A DNA stretch of 64,000 nt, taken from contig NZ_JAGSOU010000007.1 of NCBI RefSeq assembly GCF_018139985.1, positions 1-64,000 of the forward strand. The letters are read 5' to 3'. The notes under the pieces were generated by a model, which was not told where the DNA came from, did no database searches, and saw nothing but the letters and a program-made list of their open reading frames with translations. Made by a program: the position numbers and the translations under genes. Source of the stretch: Actibacterium sp. MT2.3-13A (GTDB lineage Bacteria > Pseudomonadota > Alphaproteobacteria > Rhodobacterales > Rhodobacteraceae). Below are positions 1 through 8,225 of this stretch, in pieces (the first letter of the stretch is position 1; every line of letters starts with the position of its first letter).

Positions 1-206
1 GGCGCGACCGCCTGCTGCGCCTCGGGAGGGCGGCGCCAGGCGTCGGCCAGCGCCTGCAACGCGCCCGGCGCCGCCTCCAGCGAGACCAGCGCCGTGCCGC
101 CCTCGCCCGCCGATTGCGCCCCGCCCGCGGGCAGGCCGGCCCACAGGCCGAGGTGCAGCGCCGCCGCCAGCGTCACGAAGCCCGCGAATTCCAGCGCCGG
201 TTTCAT
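1..206 (-). CDS. TonB-like energy transducer, N-terminal part (cut by window edge)
   Basis: Partial gene running off the left edge; about 68 residues are visible. It starts MKPALEFAGFVTLAAALHLG, a single N-terminal membrane anchor of the kind seen in TonB proteins, and continues into an Ala/Pro/Glu-rich periplasmic stretch. The start codon overlaps the stop of the preceding ExbD gene by an ATGA junction, so it is translationally coupled to the exbB-exbD-exbD genes. TonB would carry proton-motive energy from ExbB/ExbD to the BtuB receptor of the same operon. The diagnostic C-terminal domain lies outside the window, so the name rests on the anchor and the context. Confidence 0.6.
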   Translation of the reverse strand, partial: MKPALEFAGFVTLAAALHLGLWAGLPAGGAQSAGEGGTALVSLEAAPGALQALADAWRRPPEAQQAVA

Positions 207-589
207 CGTGGCCTCGTCGTCAGCATGACCGAGGCGATGCCGAGACCGGCCAGCCGTTTCAGAACCTGCGCCAGCGTGGCGGCGGGCAGCTCGGCATCGG
301 CGCGGATCAGCAGCGGCGCCGCGTCATCCGGCCGTTCGGCCAGCGCCTGCCACGCCGCCGCGCCGCTGGCCCCGCCATAGCTGGGCGAGGCGTCGGCAGA
401 CAGAAACAGACTGACCTTTTCAGTGGCCGGTTCGCCCCCGCTGGCCAGCGGGGGGGTGATCTCGAAGGGCGCGGGAGGCGCGATCCGCGCCGTCATCAGG
501 AAAAAGATCAACAGCAGGAAGACGACGTTGATCATCGGCACGATGGCCTCGGCGGGGCGGCGGCGGGGGCGGGCAGGGCGGAAGTCCAT
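203..589 (-). CDS. exbD: ExbD/TolR-type biopolymer transport protein (second copy)
   Basis: 128 residues. The family hallmark is the membrane span after a basic N-terminus (IVPMINVVFLLLIFFLMTAR), where ExbD normally carries an Asp in the PMIDVVF motif. Here that position is Asn (PMINVVF); the neighbouring copy keeps Asp. The periplasmic domain follows. It starts 4 bases after the first exbD and ends in an ATGA overlap with the tonB-like gene. The two ExbDs probably form a heteromeric complex with the single ExbB, so only one may supply the proton-binding Asp (inference). Confidence 0.85.
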   Translation of the reverse strand: MDFRPARPRRRPAEAIVPMINVVFLLLIFFLMTARIAPPAPFEITPPLASGGEPATEKVSLFLSADASPSYGGASGAAAWQALAERPDDAAPLLIRADAELPAATLAQVLKRLAGLGIASVMLTTRPR

Positions 590-593
590 GCGC

Positions 594-971
594 CTACTCC
601 ACCAGCACCAGCCGGGCGAAGCCCGCCGCCGTCAGCGCGTCGGTGACATCCGTGAGATGTTGCAGCGTCGCGCCGTCGGTGGTGCGCAGAAGGATGGCGT
701 CGGCCGGGCCTTCGGTGAGCGGGCTGAGCGCCTCTGCCAGCCGATCCAGCGCCACCGGCCTCCCGTTCAGCGTGATGGCCCCGGGGGCGATCCCGACCAG
801 CCGCGGCGGGCCCTGGTAGGGCGCGCCCGCGCCCGCCGCCGACAGCGGCAGCCCGCCCTCGCGCCCGACTTGCGAGACCAGCATGAAGAACACCAGCAGC
901 AGGAACACCACGTCGATCATCGGCGTGAGGCTCGGCCGCCGGGCCGGGAGCGGGTCGGCGAAATCGAACAT
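594..971 (-). CDS. exbD: ExbD/TolR-type biopolymer transport protein (first copy)
   Basis: 125 residues from the ATG at 971, which shares one base with the exbB stop (TGATG). A longer upstream frame is only a shadow of exbB. It shows the canonical ExbD membrane segment LTPMIDVVFLLLVFFMLVSQ with the proton-relay Asp intact, followed by a periplasmic domain ending GFARLVLVE. With ExbB it forms the inner-membrane motor that powers TonB. Two adjacent exbD genes after one exbB are known in several TonB systems. Its place in a riboswitch-led B12 operon suggests a motor dedicated to cobalamin uptake. Confidence 0.88.
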   Translation of the reverse strand: MFDFADPLPARRPSLTPMIDVVFLLLVFFMLVSQVGREGGLPLSAAGAGAPYQGPPRLVGIAPGAITLNGRPVALDRLAEALSPLTEGPADAILLRTTDGATLQHLTDVTDALTAAGFARLVLVE

Positions 972-1609
972 CAGCCCGCCCCCCGGTCTCCGGCATGGGT
1001 GAAGATCCGCGTCGCGATATCCTCCAGATCGGTCTGCGCGGTCTCGGCCACGCTTTCGAACCAGGTCAGCGCGGCGGCGGCTGGGATCGCCACGGCCATG
1101 CCCGCGGCCGTGGTCAGCAGCGCCTCCCAGATGCCACCGGCCAACGCTGCCGCATCGGCCTGCGCGCCGCTGTCCTGCAGGGCCTGGAACGCCTCGATCA
1201 TGCCCAGAACGGTGCCCAGCAGGCCGATCAGCGGCGCGATGGTGGCGATCAGCTCCAGCGCGCGCAGGCCGGCGCGCAGCTCGGCCAGTTCGGCCTTGGC
1301 GACGCGGGTGGTCTCCTCGCGGGCGGCGTCGCGATCCATCCGCGGGTTGCGCAGCGCCCCCATGGCACTGGCCGCGAGCCGTGCGCGCAGGTCGCCGCCA
1401 CGGGCCAGCGCCTCCAGCGCGGCGGCCTGCCCGCCCTCGCACCACAGCGCCACCGCGGTGCGGACCCGCCCGCGCGCCCAGGCGCCCAGTCGCGCAAGGC
1501 GCCAGAGCTTCCACAGGACCAGCGCCAGCGTCAGGACGGAGAGGCCGGCGATCACCCACAGCGCCGGGCCGCCCTTGTGCAGGAATGCGATAAGCGCGTT
1601 CAGGTCCAT
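971..1609 (-). CDS. exbB: ExbB/TolQ-type proton channel protein
   Basis: 212 residues with the MotA/TolQ/ExbB architecture: an N-terminal membrane span (about residues 15-37), a cytoplasmic helical stretch, then two closely spaced spans (ATIAPLIGLLGTVLGMIEAF and the Ala-rich segment ending near AAALTWF). The TAPLIGLLGTVxGM-type motif is the strongest family signature. It is a little shorter than typical ExbB. It lies 91 bases after btuD on the same strand and is followed directly by two exbD genes and a tonB-like gene, so it most likely energises the B12 receptor. Confidence 0.9.
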   Translation of the reverse strand: MDLNALIAFLHKGGPALWVIAGLSVLTLALVLWKLWRLARLGAWARGRVRTAVALWCEGGQAAALEALARGGDLRARLAASAMGALRNPRMDRDAAREETTRVAKAELAELRAGLRALELIATIAPLIGLLGTVLGMIEAFQALQDSGAQADAAALAGGIWEALLTTAAGMAVAIPAAAALTWFESVAETAQTDLEDIATRIFTHAGDRGAG

Positions 1610-1700
1610 CTGCTGTTCCCTCCTCAGGATCGCCCGCCCGGGGCGATGTTACAGGCATGCCCGCCGCGACCCGGGGCTGTCCAGCCCCCGCGGTGCGCGC

Positions 1701-2459
1701 TCACCGGAGCACCTCCAGCGGCTGGAAGACCGGGCCGTCGTCAGTCTGGCTGAACCAGGCTGTGATGCCGAAGACGCGGGCCAGCCGCTCGGCGGTCAGC
1801 ACCGCGCCGGGCGGGCCGTCGGCGACCAGCCGTCCTTCGCCCAGCAGGATCAGCCGGGTGCAATGGCGCGCGGCGAGGCCGAGGTCATGCATCGACACCA
1901 GCGCCGCGCGCCCCTCCTCGGCCAGCGCGGCGAAGGTCCGCATGGTCGAGATCTGGTGCGCGGGGTCGAGGCTGGCGATCGGCTCGTCGGCGAGCACAAG
2001 AGGCGTGTCCTGCGCCAGCGCCCGGGCAATCAGGGCGCGGGCCTGCTCGCCCCCCGACAGGCGGGTCGCGGCGCGGGCGCGCAGCCCGGTCAGGCCCATC
2101 CGCGCCAGAACGGTTTCGACCACGGCGCGGTCGGCATCGCTGGGCGACTGGCCGGCGGCCAGATGCGGCGTGCGGCCCAGCATCACCAGCGTCTCAACCG
2201 AGACCGGCCAGGCGATCTCGCGCGATTGCGGCATCCAGGCGGCGGCCTTGGCGCGGACGCGCGGCTCCAGCGCGGCGAGGGAGCTGCGCCCCTCCGCCGG
2301 GATCAGGCCGAGGGCGGCCCGCATGAGCGTGGTCTTGCCCGCGCCGTTGGGGCCGATCAGACCCACCACCTCGCCCGGTTCGATGGCGAAGCTGACATCG
2401 CGGAACACCGGCCGCCCGCGCAGGGTGACGGAGAGGTTCTGGACGGAAAGGAGGCTCAT
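1701..2459 (-). CDS. btuD: Cobalamin ABC transporter ATP-binding protein
   Basis: 252 residues, complete ABC ATPase of the FecE/BtuD/HmuV type. Walker A is GPNGAGKTT (residues 36-44), the signature is LSGGEQ (134-139), Walker B is PLVLADEP (153-160), and a late H-loop (SMHDLGLAARHC) is present. It would hydrolyse ATP at the inner membrane to drive import through the permease encoded just before it, with which it overlaps by ATGA. The domain alone does not distinguish siderophore, haem and B12 importers. The B12 assignment comes from the cobalamin riboswitch heading the operon. Confidence 0.87.
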   Translation of the reverse strand: MSLLSVQNLSVTLRGRPVFRDVSFAIEPGEVVGLIGPNGAGKTTLMRAALGLIPAEGRSSLAALEPRVRAKAAAWMPQSREIAWPVSVETLVMLGRTPHLAAGQSPSDADRAVVETVLARMGLTGLRARAATRLSGGEQARALIARALAQDTPLVLADEPIASLDPAHQISTMRTFAALAEEGRAALVSMHDLGLAARHCTRLILLGEGRLVADGPPGAVLTAERLARVFGITAWFSQTDDGPVFQPLEVLR

Positions 2460-3439
2460 GGCATGTCTCTCCGCGTCTTGTAGATCAGGTGCAGGAACAG
2501 CGGCGCCCCCACCAGCGCGGTCAGGACACCGAGCTTCAGGTCGCGCTCGGGCATAACCAGCCGCACCGCGATATCGGCGGCCAACACCATCGCGGCCCCG
2601 CCCAACCCCGAGGCCCAGAGCAGCCGCGAGGGCCGCGCGCCCACCAGCGGGCGCAGAAGATGCGGCACCACCAGCCCGACGAAGCCGATCGCGCCCGCCA
2701 CCGCCGTCCCCGCGCCGACCACGCAGGCCGTGCCGAGGATCAGCGCCAGCCGCAGCCGGGACAGGCGGATGCCCATCGCCTGCGCCGCGTCCTCGCCCAG
2801 CGTCAGCGCATCGAGCCCGCGGCCGAGCGTGACCAGCAGCACCCAGCCCAGCGCCATCAGCGGCAGCGCCAGCGCGACATGGGCCATCGAGCGGTCGGCC
2901 AGCGAGCCCATCATCCAGAACATCATCTCGGTCGCGGCGAAGGGGTTGGGCGAGAGGTTCAGCACCAGCGAGGTCAACGCCCCGGCCAGCGCCGAGATCG
3001 CGATACCGGCCAGGATCAGCGTCAGCGAACTGCCCCGCGGCCCGGCCAGCAGCAGGATCAGCAGAACGCCGCCCAGCGCGCCGGCCAGCGCCATCAGCGG
3101 CAGGCCCAGCGCAAACGTGGCCGAAAGCCCGGTCTGGATCGCCAGCACCGCGCCCAGCGCGGCGGTGCCCGAGACGCCGATCAGCCCCGGCTCGGCCAGC
3201 GGGTTGCGCAGGTAGCCCTGCAGGGCCGCGCCCGACAGCCCGAGGCTCGCGCCGATCATCGCCGCCAGCAGGGCGCGGGGCAGGCGGATCTCGCGCATCA
3301 CCAGCGTCAGCGGCCCGCCGTCGCCCGACAGCAGCGCGCGCAGGCTTTCGCCCGGGCCGATATCGGCCGGGCCCAGCGTCAGCGAGGCCAGGAACAGCGC
3401 GGCGACGAGGCCCGCGAGGATCAGCATCAGGCGGATCAT
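2456..3439 (-). CDS. btuC: Cobalamin ABC transporter permease (FecCD family)
   Basis: 327 residues, about nine or ten hydrophobic spans, FecCD/BtuC family. Recognisable segments are the PRALLAAMIGASLGLSGAALQ block with RNPLAEPGLIGVS, and the C-terminal VGLVVPHLLRPLVG. It forms the membrane channel of a type II importer with BtuD and receives substrate from BtuF. ATGA overlaps with both btuF and btuD point to coupled translation. Specificity for cobalamin is inferred from the riboswitch, not from the permease itself. Confidence 0.88.
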   Translation of the reverse strand: MIRLMLILAGLVAALFLASLTLGPADIGPGESLRALLSGDGGPLTLVMREIRLPRALLAAMIGASLGLSGAALQGYLRNPLAEPGLIGVSGTAALGAVLAIQTGLSATFALGLPLMALAGALGGVLLILLLAGPRGSSLTLILAGIAISALAGALTSLVLNLSPNPFAATEMMFWMMGSLADRSMAHVALALPLMALGWVLLVTLGRGLDALTLGEDAAQAMGIRLSRLRLALILGTACVVGAGTAVAGAIGFVGLVVPHLLRPLVGARPSRLLWASGLGGAAMVLAADIAVRLVMPERDLKLGVLTALVGAPLFLHLIYKTRRDMP

Positions 3440-4287
3440 GGCCGCGCCTCCGGCCCGGCCTCGCGGGCGCGGATCAGCCGCTCCACCGCGCCCAGCACGA
3501 AGGGCGTGCCGCAGATCCAGTCACTGTCGGCGACGCTGCCCCGCAACCGCCCCGCGCGCAGCGCCCGCACCACCGGGTGTTCGAGGATTTCCTCGGCGCG
3601 CGAGCCGCCGGGATAGGGGCGGCCGGTGATCAGCGCGTCGGGGGCGGCCAGCGCCAGCACCTCCAGCGGCAGGGTGCCGCCGTGGCTGTAGCCCGCCTCC
3701 GTCGCCAGATTGTCGAAGCCCGCGGCCAGCAGGATCTGCCCGGCGAGCGTCCGGTCGCCCAGGGTGTAGCCATTGGCGAAATAGAGCGCGGCGCGGGGGC
3801 GTTGCGCGACCTCGGCCTGCAGGGCGCCCAGCCGCGCCTCGTATTCCGCGACCGCCTGCGCGGCGCGCTCGGTCCGGCCCAGCACCGCGCCCATCTGGCG
3901 CAGCCGGTCGCCGACATCGGCCAGCGTGACGGCCGGGTCGAACACCGCCACCGGGATGCCCAGCCGGCGCAGCATGTCCAGCGTGGCGCCGCCGGTGAAG
4001 CGGCTGGCGATCACCAGGTCGGGACGCATCAGGTAGATCTCTTCGGCCCGGCCGCGGTTCAGCGGATAGGCCCGCGCCGCCTCGGCCATGGCCGAGCTGC
4101 GCGGATCGGCCGCCAGGAAGGAGACGGAGATCAACTGCCCCTCGCCGGCCAGCAGCATCGCCAGCTGGTCGGTGCACAGGTTCACCGAGACCACCCGTTC
4201 CGGCCGCCCGGCCGTGGCGGGAAGGGCCGGGGCGAGCAGCGCCGCCCCGGCCAGGATCATGGTCGTTATGGCCTTACCAGCGCGCAT
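3436..4287 (-). CDS. btuF: Periplasmic cobalamin-binding protein
   Basis: 283 residues from the ATG at 4287, chosen because it gives a clean signal peptide (MRAGKAITTMILAGAALLAP with AxA sites near residue 26); upstream ATGs would lengthen the overlap with btuB. The rest is a class III substrate-binding protein: RPERVVSVNLCTDQLAMLL opens the first lobe, and a long central helix and second lobe (GTPFVLGAVERL near the end) follow. It would capture B12 delivered by BtuB and dock on BtuC. The start overlaps the btuB 3' end by 14 bases. Confidence 0.83.
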   Translation of the reverse strand: MRAGKAITTMILAGAALLAPALPATAGRPERVVSVNLCTDQLAMLLAGEGQLISVSFLAADPRSSAMAEAARAYPLNRGRAEEIYLMRPDLVIASRFTGGATLDMLRRLGIPVAVFDPAVTLADVGDRLRQMGAVLGRTERAAQAVAEYEARLGALQAEVAQRPRAALYFANGYTLGDRTLAGQILLAAGFDNLATEAGYSHGGTLPLEVLALAAPDALITGRPYPGGSRAEEILEHPVVRALRAGRLRGSVADSDWICGTPFVLGAVERLIRAREAGPEARP

Positions 4288-6157
4288 CGAGCCCGACATA
4301 GGCCGTCTGCCCGCGGCCGGCATAGCCCCAGACATCCATCACATCGGCGTCGAACAGGTTCTGCACGCGGCCGGTCAGGGTGACGTGATCGCTCAGCGAA
4401 TAACGCGCGGCGACGTCCACGGTGGTGTAGTCGGGCAGCTTGACGGTCTGGTAGGCGCCCCAGAACTGGGTGTCGTAATTGCCCGCCACATGCCGCAGGT
4501 CGGCCGTGACCGTGCCGCGCCCGCCAAAGGTCTCCAACGTCGCGCCGAGGCCCAGTTCATGCTTGGGACGGCGGATTTCGACCGTGCCCGCCGGATCGGT
4601 CGCGTCGAGATAGGTGTAGGACAGGCGCAGGTCCAGCGCCTCGGTCGCGGCCAGTTCTGCCGAGACCTCGACCCCCTGCCGGTCGCTGTCGCCGGTCTGG
4701 TTGGCGAAGCTGTAGCTGCCCGGCCCCGACATGACCGAGACGATCTCATCGGTCAGGGTCTCATTGAAATAGGTCACGTCCACCAGACCGCGCCCGCCGA
4801 ACACCGGCAGTTCGACGCCGAGGTCGAAGCTGCGGTTGGTCTCGGGCGTCAGGTTGGGGTTACCCAGATAGGTGGTGGCGAAGGGCGGCGTGCCGTAGGT
4901 GACGTTGGTGAACAGTTCGAAATAGGTCGGGTTGACCGAGCCGGTCCCAGCCGAGCCGTGCAGCCGCACGCCGTTGGCGAAGGTGTAGGCAGCGCCGACG
5001 GTCCAGGTGGTGATGTCCTTGAACACCTTGTTGTCGTCGCGGCGCAGACCGGCCTGGATGTCCAGCCCGCTGTCGTAATGGCCGCGGTATTCGAGCGCGA
5101 CGGAGGTCGTTTCGCGCTTGTAGGCGGGATTCAGGCTGCTGCTGTCCTGCTCGTTCTCGACCAGCAGGTTCAGCATCTGGTCGGCGCGCGCCGCCGGCTG
5201 CCCGTCGAGACCGAAGCTGAGCCGGTATTTCAGCGCCTCGGATTCGGTCTTGGTGGCGAAGCCGCCATAGGTTTCCTCGTTGTCGGTCTTTTCGTAGGCG
5301 AGGTGATGGGTCAGCCGCCCCTCCAGCATCGAGAAATCGGCATAGACGCTGCCCGTGGCCTCGTCGCGGGTGCTGGACTGGGTGGGATCGTCCACGACGT
5401 AGCCGTCGGAATCCACGGCCATCCAGGAGGTGCTGTCGAACTCGTAGCGCTCGTCGGCGCGGCGCAGGGTGAAGCCCAGCGTCAGCGCCTCGGTCACGGC
5501 GAAATCGCCCGAAAGGATCAGGGTCTGGCGGTCGGTGCCGTCCTTTTCGCCGCCGTCGCCCGAGAAATCATAGCCCGCGTCGTCGCGGTCGGAGAGGTTC
5601 AGCGACAGGCCGCCGCGCGCGGTCCGGGTCGAGACGAAGGCGGTGGCGGTGGTGCCGCCGCCGATTTCGACCGAGCCGCCGTATTCGGTGCCGATCCCGC
5701 CCTTGCGGGTGATGATGTTGACCACGCCCGCCGAGGCGTTCGAGCCGTAGTAGACCGATTGCGGCCCGCGCAGCACCTCGATGCGGTTGATGTTCACGGC
5801 CTCGAGCCCGCTGAGGATGTATTCGCCATCGCCGCCCGCGGCCTCGATCCCGTCGATCAGGATCAGGGTGTGGTTGCTTTCGGCGCCGCGGATGCGGACC
5901 TGGGTGTAGTTCGCGCCGATGCCGCTGACGCTGAGGCCCGGGACGGCGCGCAGGGCGTCCTGCACGGTGGTGATGCCGCGCTCCTCGATTTCCTCGGCGG
6001 TCAGCACGCTGGCCGCGCGGCCATAGGCCTCGGCGCTGATCGGGGTCAGGCCGCCCGAAACGATGATCTCGCCCAGGTCGTGGGTTTCCTGCGCGGTTGC
6101 CGATGTGGCGGTCAGCGCGGCGACGGCCGCGGTTGCCATGAGTTTGGCACGGTTCAT
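4274..6157 (-). CDS. btuB: TonB-dependent vitamin B12 receptor
   Basis: 627 residues from the ATG at 6157, preceded by GAGGG and starting a good signal peptide (MNRAKLMATAAVAALTATSA, cleavage after TAQ). A TonB box-like EIIVSG lies at residues 30-35, then the plug domain (TVQDALRAVPGLSVSG, VRIRGAESNHTLILIDG) and a 22-strand-type barrel ending in Trp (VGLDARW). It imports cobalamin across the outer membrane using TonB energy. Expression should fall when B12 is plentiful, because a cobalamin riboswitch precedes it. An in-frame start 17 codons upstream is less likely as it has no ribosome site. Confidence 0.93.
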   Translation of the reverse strand: MNRAKLMATAAVAALTATSATAQETHDLGEIIVSGGLTPISAEAYGRAASVLTAEEIEERGITTVQDALRAVPGLSVSGIGANYTQVRIRGAESNHTLILIDGIEAAGGDGEYILSGLEAVNINRIEVLRGPQSVYYGSNASAGVVNIITRKGGIGTEYGGSVEIGGGTTATAFVSTRTARGGLSLNLSDRDDAGYDFSGDGGEKDGTDRQTLILSGDFAVTEALTLGFTLRRADERYEFDSTSWMAVDSDGYVVDDPTQSSTRDEATGSVYADFSMLEGRLTHHLAYEKTDNEETYGGFATKTESEALKYRLSFGLDGQPAARADQMLNLLVENEQDSSSLNPAYKRETTSVALEYRGHYDSGLDIQAGLRRDDNKVFKDITTWTVGAAYTFANGVRLHGSAGTGSVNPTYFELFTNVTYGTPPFATTYLGNPNLTPETNRSFDLGVELPVFGGRGLVDVTYFNETLTDEIVSVMSGPGSYSFANQTGDSDRQGVEVSAELAATEALDLRLSYTYLDATDPAGTVEIRRPKHELGLGATLETFGGRGTVTADLRHVAGNYDTQFWGAYQTVKLPDYTTVDVAARYSLSDHVTLTGRVQNLFDADVMDVWGYAGRGQTAYVGLDARW

Positions 6158-6297
6158 GTTGTGTCCCTCTGTCGGCCGGAGTTGGCCGATGTGCTTCGAA
6201 TTGGTCATTGGAAGGACGCACTCCTTCCGCAGACGGTGAGATGTGCCACCACTACGGAAGATCCGTTGCCCCGAACGCGCCCCGCGTCAGGACAGGG

Positions 6298-6481
6298 TGA
6301 ACTCTTCGGCAGGTCTCCTGACTTGCGGGTCGTGGCTTTGCCGGGCCTTCCCACAGCGCCATATGGGCGCGGCAGTGGCATGTGCCGGCATCGCTCGCCG
6401 CTTACAGTTGCGGGGGCAGTCACGGAATTGGGCCGAAGGCCCGCACCATGTTCCCTTTTAACCGGACGGCGCACCGCCCGG
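6298..6481 (-). promoter_or_regulatory. Cobalamin (AdoCbl) riboswitch
   Basis: Read on the minus strand, this leader has the conserved B12-riboswitch blocks in order: AAAAGGGAA (6452-6460), ACTGCCCCCGCAACTGTAAG (around 6400-6424), GCCACTG (6372-6380) and the B12 box CAAGTCAGGAGACCTGCCG (6307-6325). It ends about 140 bases before the btuB start. Known members bind adenosylcobalamin and shut off the downstream gene; here that would be the whole btuB-F-C-D-exbB-exbD-exbD-tonB unit. The exact ends are approximate. Confidence 0.95.
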
Positions 6482-6548
6482 ACCGAAGCCCCTTCCGCTT
6501 AGTCCGAATCCCGGCCAAGCGTCAATGAACAAAGCGACAGGCGCCGGC

Positions 6549-7181
6549 TCAGCGGCTCTGGCCGCTGCGCCCGCTGCGGCGGCTGACTGAGGGGGGGGCG
6601 GTCTCGGCCTCGGGCGCCAAGCCGGGCGCGGCGGATGGCGGCTGGGCCCCGGGCTCGGCCGGCAGGGGCGCGGGCTCCGGGGCCGGCAGGGGCGCCGGTT
6701 CGGGCGCGGCGCGGGCGATGTCGCGCCAGGCATCGGCCTGGGCGGGGCTGATCAGCCCCTCGGCCACCGCCCGCTGGCGCACCGTCTCGGCGCGGCTCTC
6801 CTCGCAGGCGTTGAACTCGGCGACGCAGCCGGCGTCGGCGGTTCCCGCGGCGCGGCAGGCGTCGAACCCCGCCAGGCAGGCCGCCGGGGTGGCGGCCTGC
6901 TCCGGTTCCGATGCGGCGGCGGGCGGCGGGGCGGCGGCGTTCATCGCGTCGGCCCAGGCCGCGCATTCCGCGAGGTCCGGTTTGCGCTGAAGATCGGAAT
7001 AGCCGCCCATGATCATCGTGGTCAGGGCGCGCGCCGCGGGTGTGTCGCAGGCGCAGGCCCATTGGCCGGCCCGGTCCTTGCCGGCGTAGCAGTCGGTTTC
7101 GGCCGCGGCCGCCGTCGGCAGCAGCAGCGCGGCGGCGAGGGTCAGCAGGGCGGGGCCGTTCGGCCGGGCGGGACGGGTCAT
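6549..7181 (-). CDS. Secreted Cys-containing protein, unknown function
   Basis: 210 residues from the ATG at 7181, which overlaps the stop of the preceding gene (ATGA); the longer frame upstream is a shadow. A signal peptide (ALLTLAAALLLPTAAAAE) is followed by Cys-bearing segments (CYAGKDRAGQWACACD, ACLAGFDACRAAG, GCVAEFNACEES) that could form disulphides in the periplasm, then a Pro/Ala/Glu-rich low-complexity tail ending in Arg/Ser. I do not recognise a family. It is the last gene of a three-gene secreted-protein operon. Confidence 0.7.
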   Translation of the reverse strand: MTRPARPNGPALLTLAAALLLPTAAAAETDCYAGKDRAGQWACACDTPAARALTTMIMGGYSDLQRKPDLAECAAWADAMNAAAPPPAAASEPEQAATPAACLAGFDACRAAGTADAGCVAEFNACEESRAETVRQRAVAEGLISPAQADAWRDIARAAPEPAPLPAPEPAPLPAEPGAQPPSAAPGLAPEAETAPPSVSRRSGRSGQSR

Positions 7182-8203
7182 TGGGCGGCCCTTTCGACGG
7201 AGAACATGCGGCTGCCCAGTTCGGCCTGGTCGTGGCGCACCACGACGCGGTAGACACCCTCGGGCCAGCCGTTGTCGGGCCGGGTGACGGCCAGCGAGAC
7301 CTCGATCACCGGCCCCGCGCCTATCCCCGACAGCGCGGCCCGGTGCGCGCCCACCTGATAGCCGGTCTCGGCGTAGATCAGCGCGATCTCGATCACCCCC
7401 TCGCGGCCGGTGCCGACCACCTGACCCACGGCGTTGACCTCGGCGGTGTCGGGGCGCAGCAGGGCCGCGTTCTCTCCCGGTGCCGCGCCGGCGCTGAGCA
7501 ACGCCAGCGCCAGCGCGGGGCCGGCGGACCGCGGCCGCGCGACGGAGGTTTCCGACTGGGCGGCGGCGGGGGCGGCGGTGTCGGGCAGCGGCGCGGGGGC
7601 GGCCATGCGAAAGGTGCTCTGATAGGTCTGCATGATGGCGAAGACCTGCTGCGAGCGGCCCGGCGCCGCGGGTTCGGGAAGCACCGCCCAGACCACATGC
7701 AGATGCGGCCCGCTGCGGGCGTAGAAGGCGTAGGCCACCATCCATGCCCCCTCGGACTGCCAGACGTAGCTGCGCATCTCGCCGGTGACGCCGTGGATGG
7801 TCGCGGGTCGGACCTCGTAGGGGTTGGCGCCCCAGTCCATGCTCTCCTCGAGCATCGGGATCACCTCGGGCAGGTCCATCCCCTCGGGCAGCTGGATGGT
7901 CGAGACGCCCATCGCCAGCTCGCCGTCGGGGCTGGTGAAGCGGGCGGTGCCGCCTTCGGGGTCGTCGATCATCTGCTGGGTCCAATCGTGCGGCACGCTG
8001 ATCTGCCAGCCGCTGCGCGGGGCGCTCAGGGTGAGGCTGTCGGTGGTGGCGCCGGCGGGGCGGGGCAGGGCGCACGCGGCCCCCGGGCAGGGGCTGGGCC
8101 CGCGCGTCATGGCCGCGCGGGAGGCCGCGGAGGCCCCCGGCGCGGCGCTGGCGGCGAGCAGCACGGCCAGCGCCGCCCCTTGCACAACTGACGAATGTCG
8201 CAT
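7178..8203 (-). CDS. Secreted two-domain protein, unknown function
   Basis: About 341 residues. The ATG at 8203 is preferred over 8209 because the GGGAGGG ribosome site then has about 6 bases of spacing. A signal peptide (ends near ASAAS) is followed by a first domain beginning GWQISVPHDWTQQMIDD, which resembles the compact alpha/beta fold of DcrB/PsbP-like periplasmic domains, then a Pro/Ala linker and a C-terminal beta-rich domain (VIEIALIYAETGYQVGAHRA ... GVYRVVVRHDQAELG). The role is unknown. It lies 22 bases after the preceding secreted-protein gene and overlaps the next. Confidence 0.7.
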   Translation of the reverse strand: MRHSSVVQGAALAVLLAASAAPGASAASRAAMTRGPSPCPGAACALPRPAGATTDSLTLSAPRSGWQISVPHDWTQQMIDDPEGGTARFTSPDGELAMGVSTIQLPEGMDLPEVIPMLEESMDWGANPYEVRPATIHGVTGEMRSYVWQSEGAWMVAYAFYARSGPHLHVVWAVLPEPAAPGRSQQVFAIMQTYQSTFRMAAPAPLPDTAAPAAAQSETSVARPRSAGPALALALLSAGAAPGENAALLRPDTAEVNAVGQVVGTGREGVIEIALIYAETGYQVGAHRAALSGIGAGPVIEVSLAVTRPDNGWPEGVYRVVVRHDQAELGSRMFSVERAAQ

Positions 8204-8225
8204 CTGCATCCCTCCCTAGCCCGGG

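Noticed and set aside
6549-8075. A single 508-codon frame spanning two secreted-protein genes
   Set aside because: Its first part is out of frame with, and inside, the well-supported 7178-8203 gene. Only the part from 7181 has a signal peptide and ATGA coupling.
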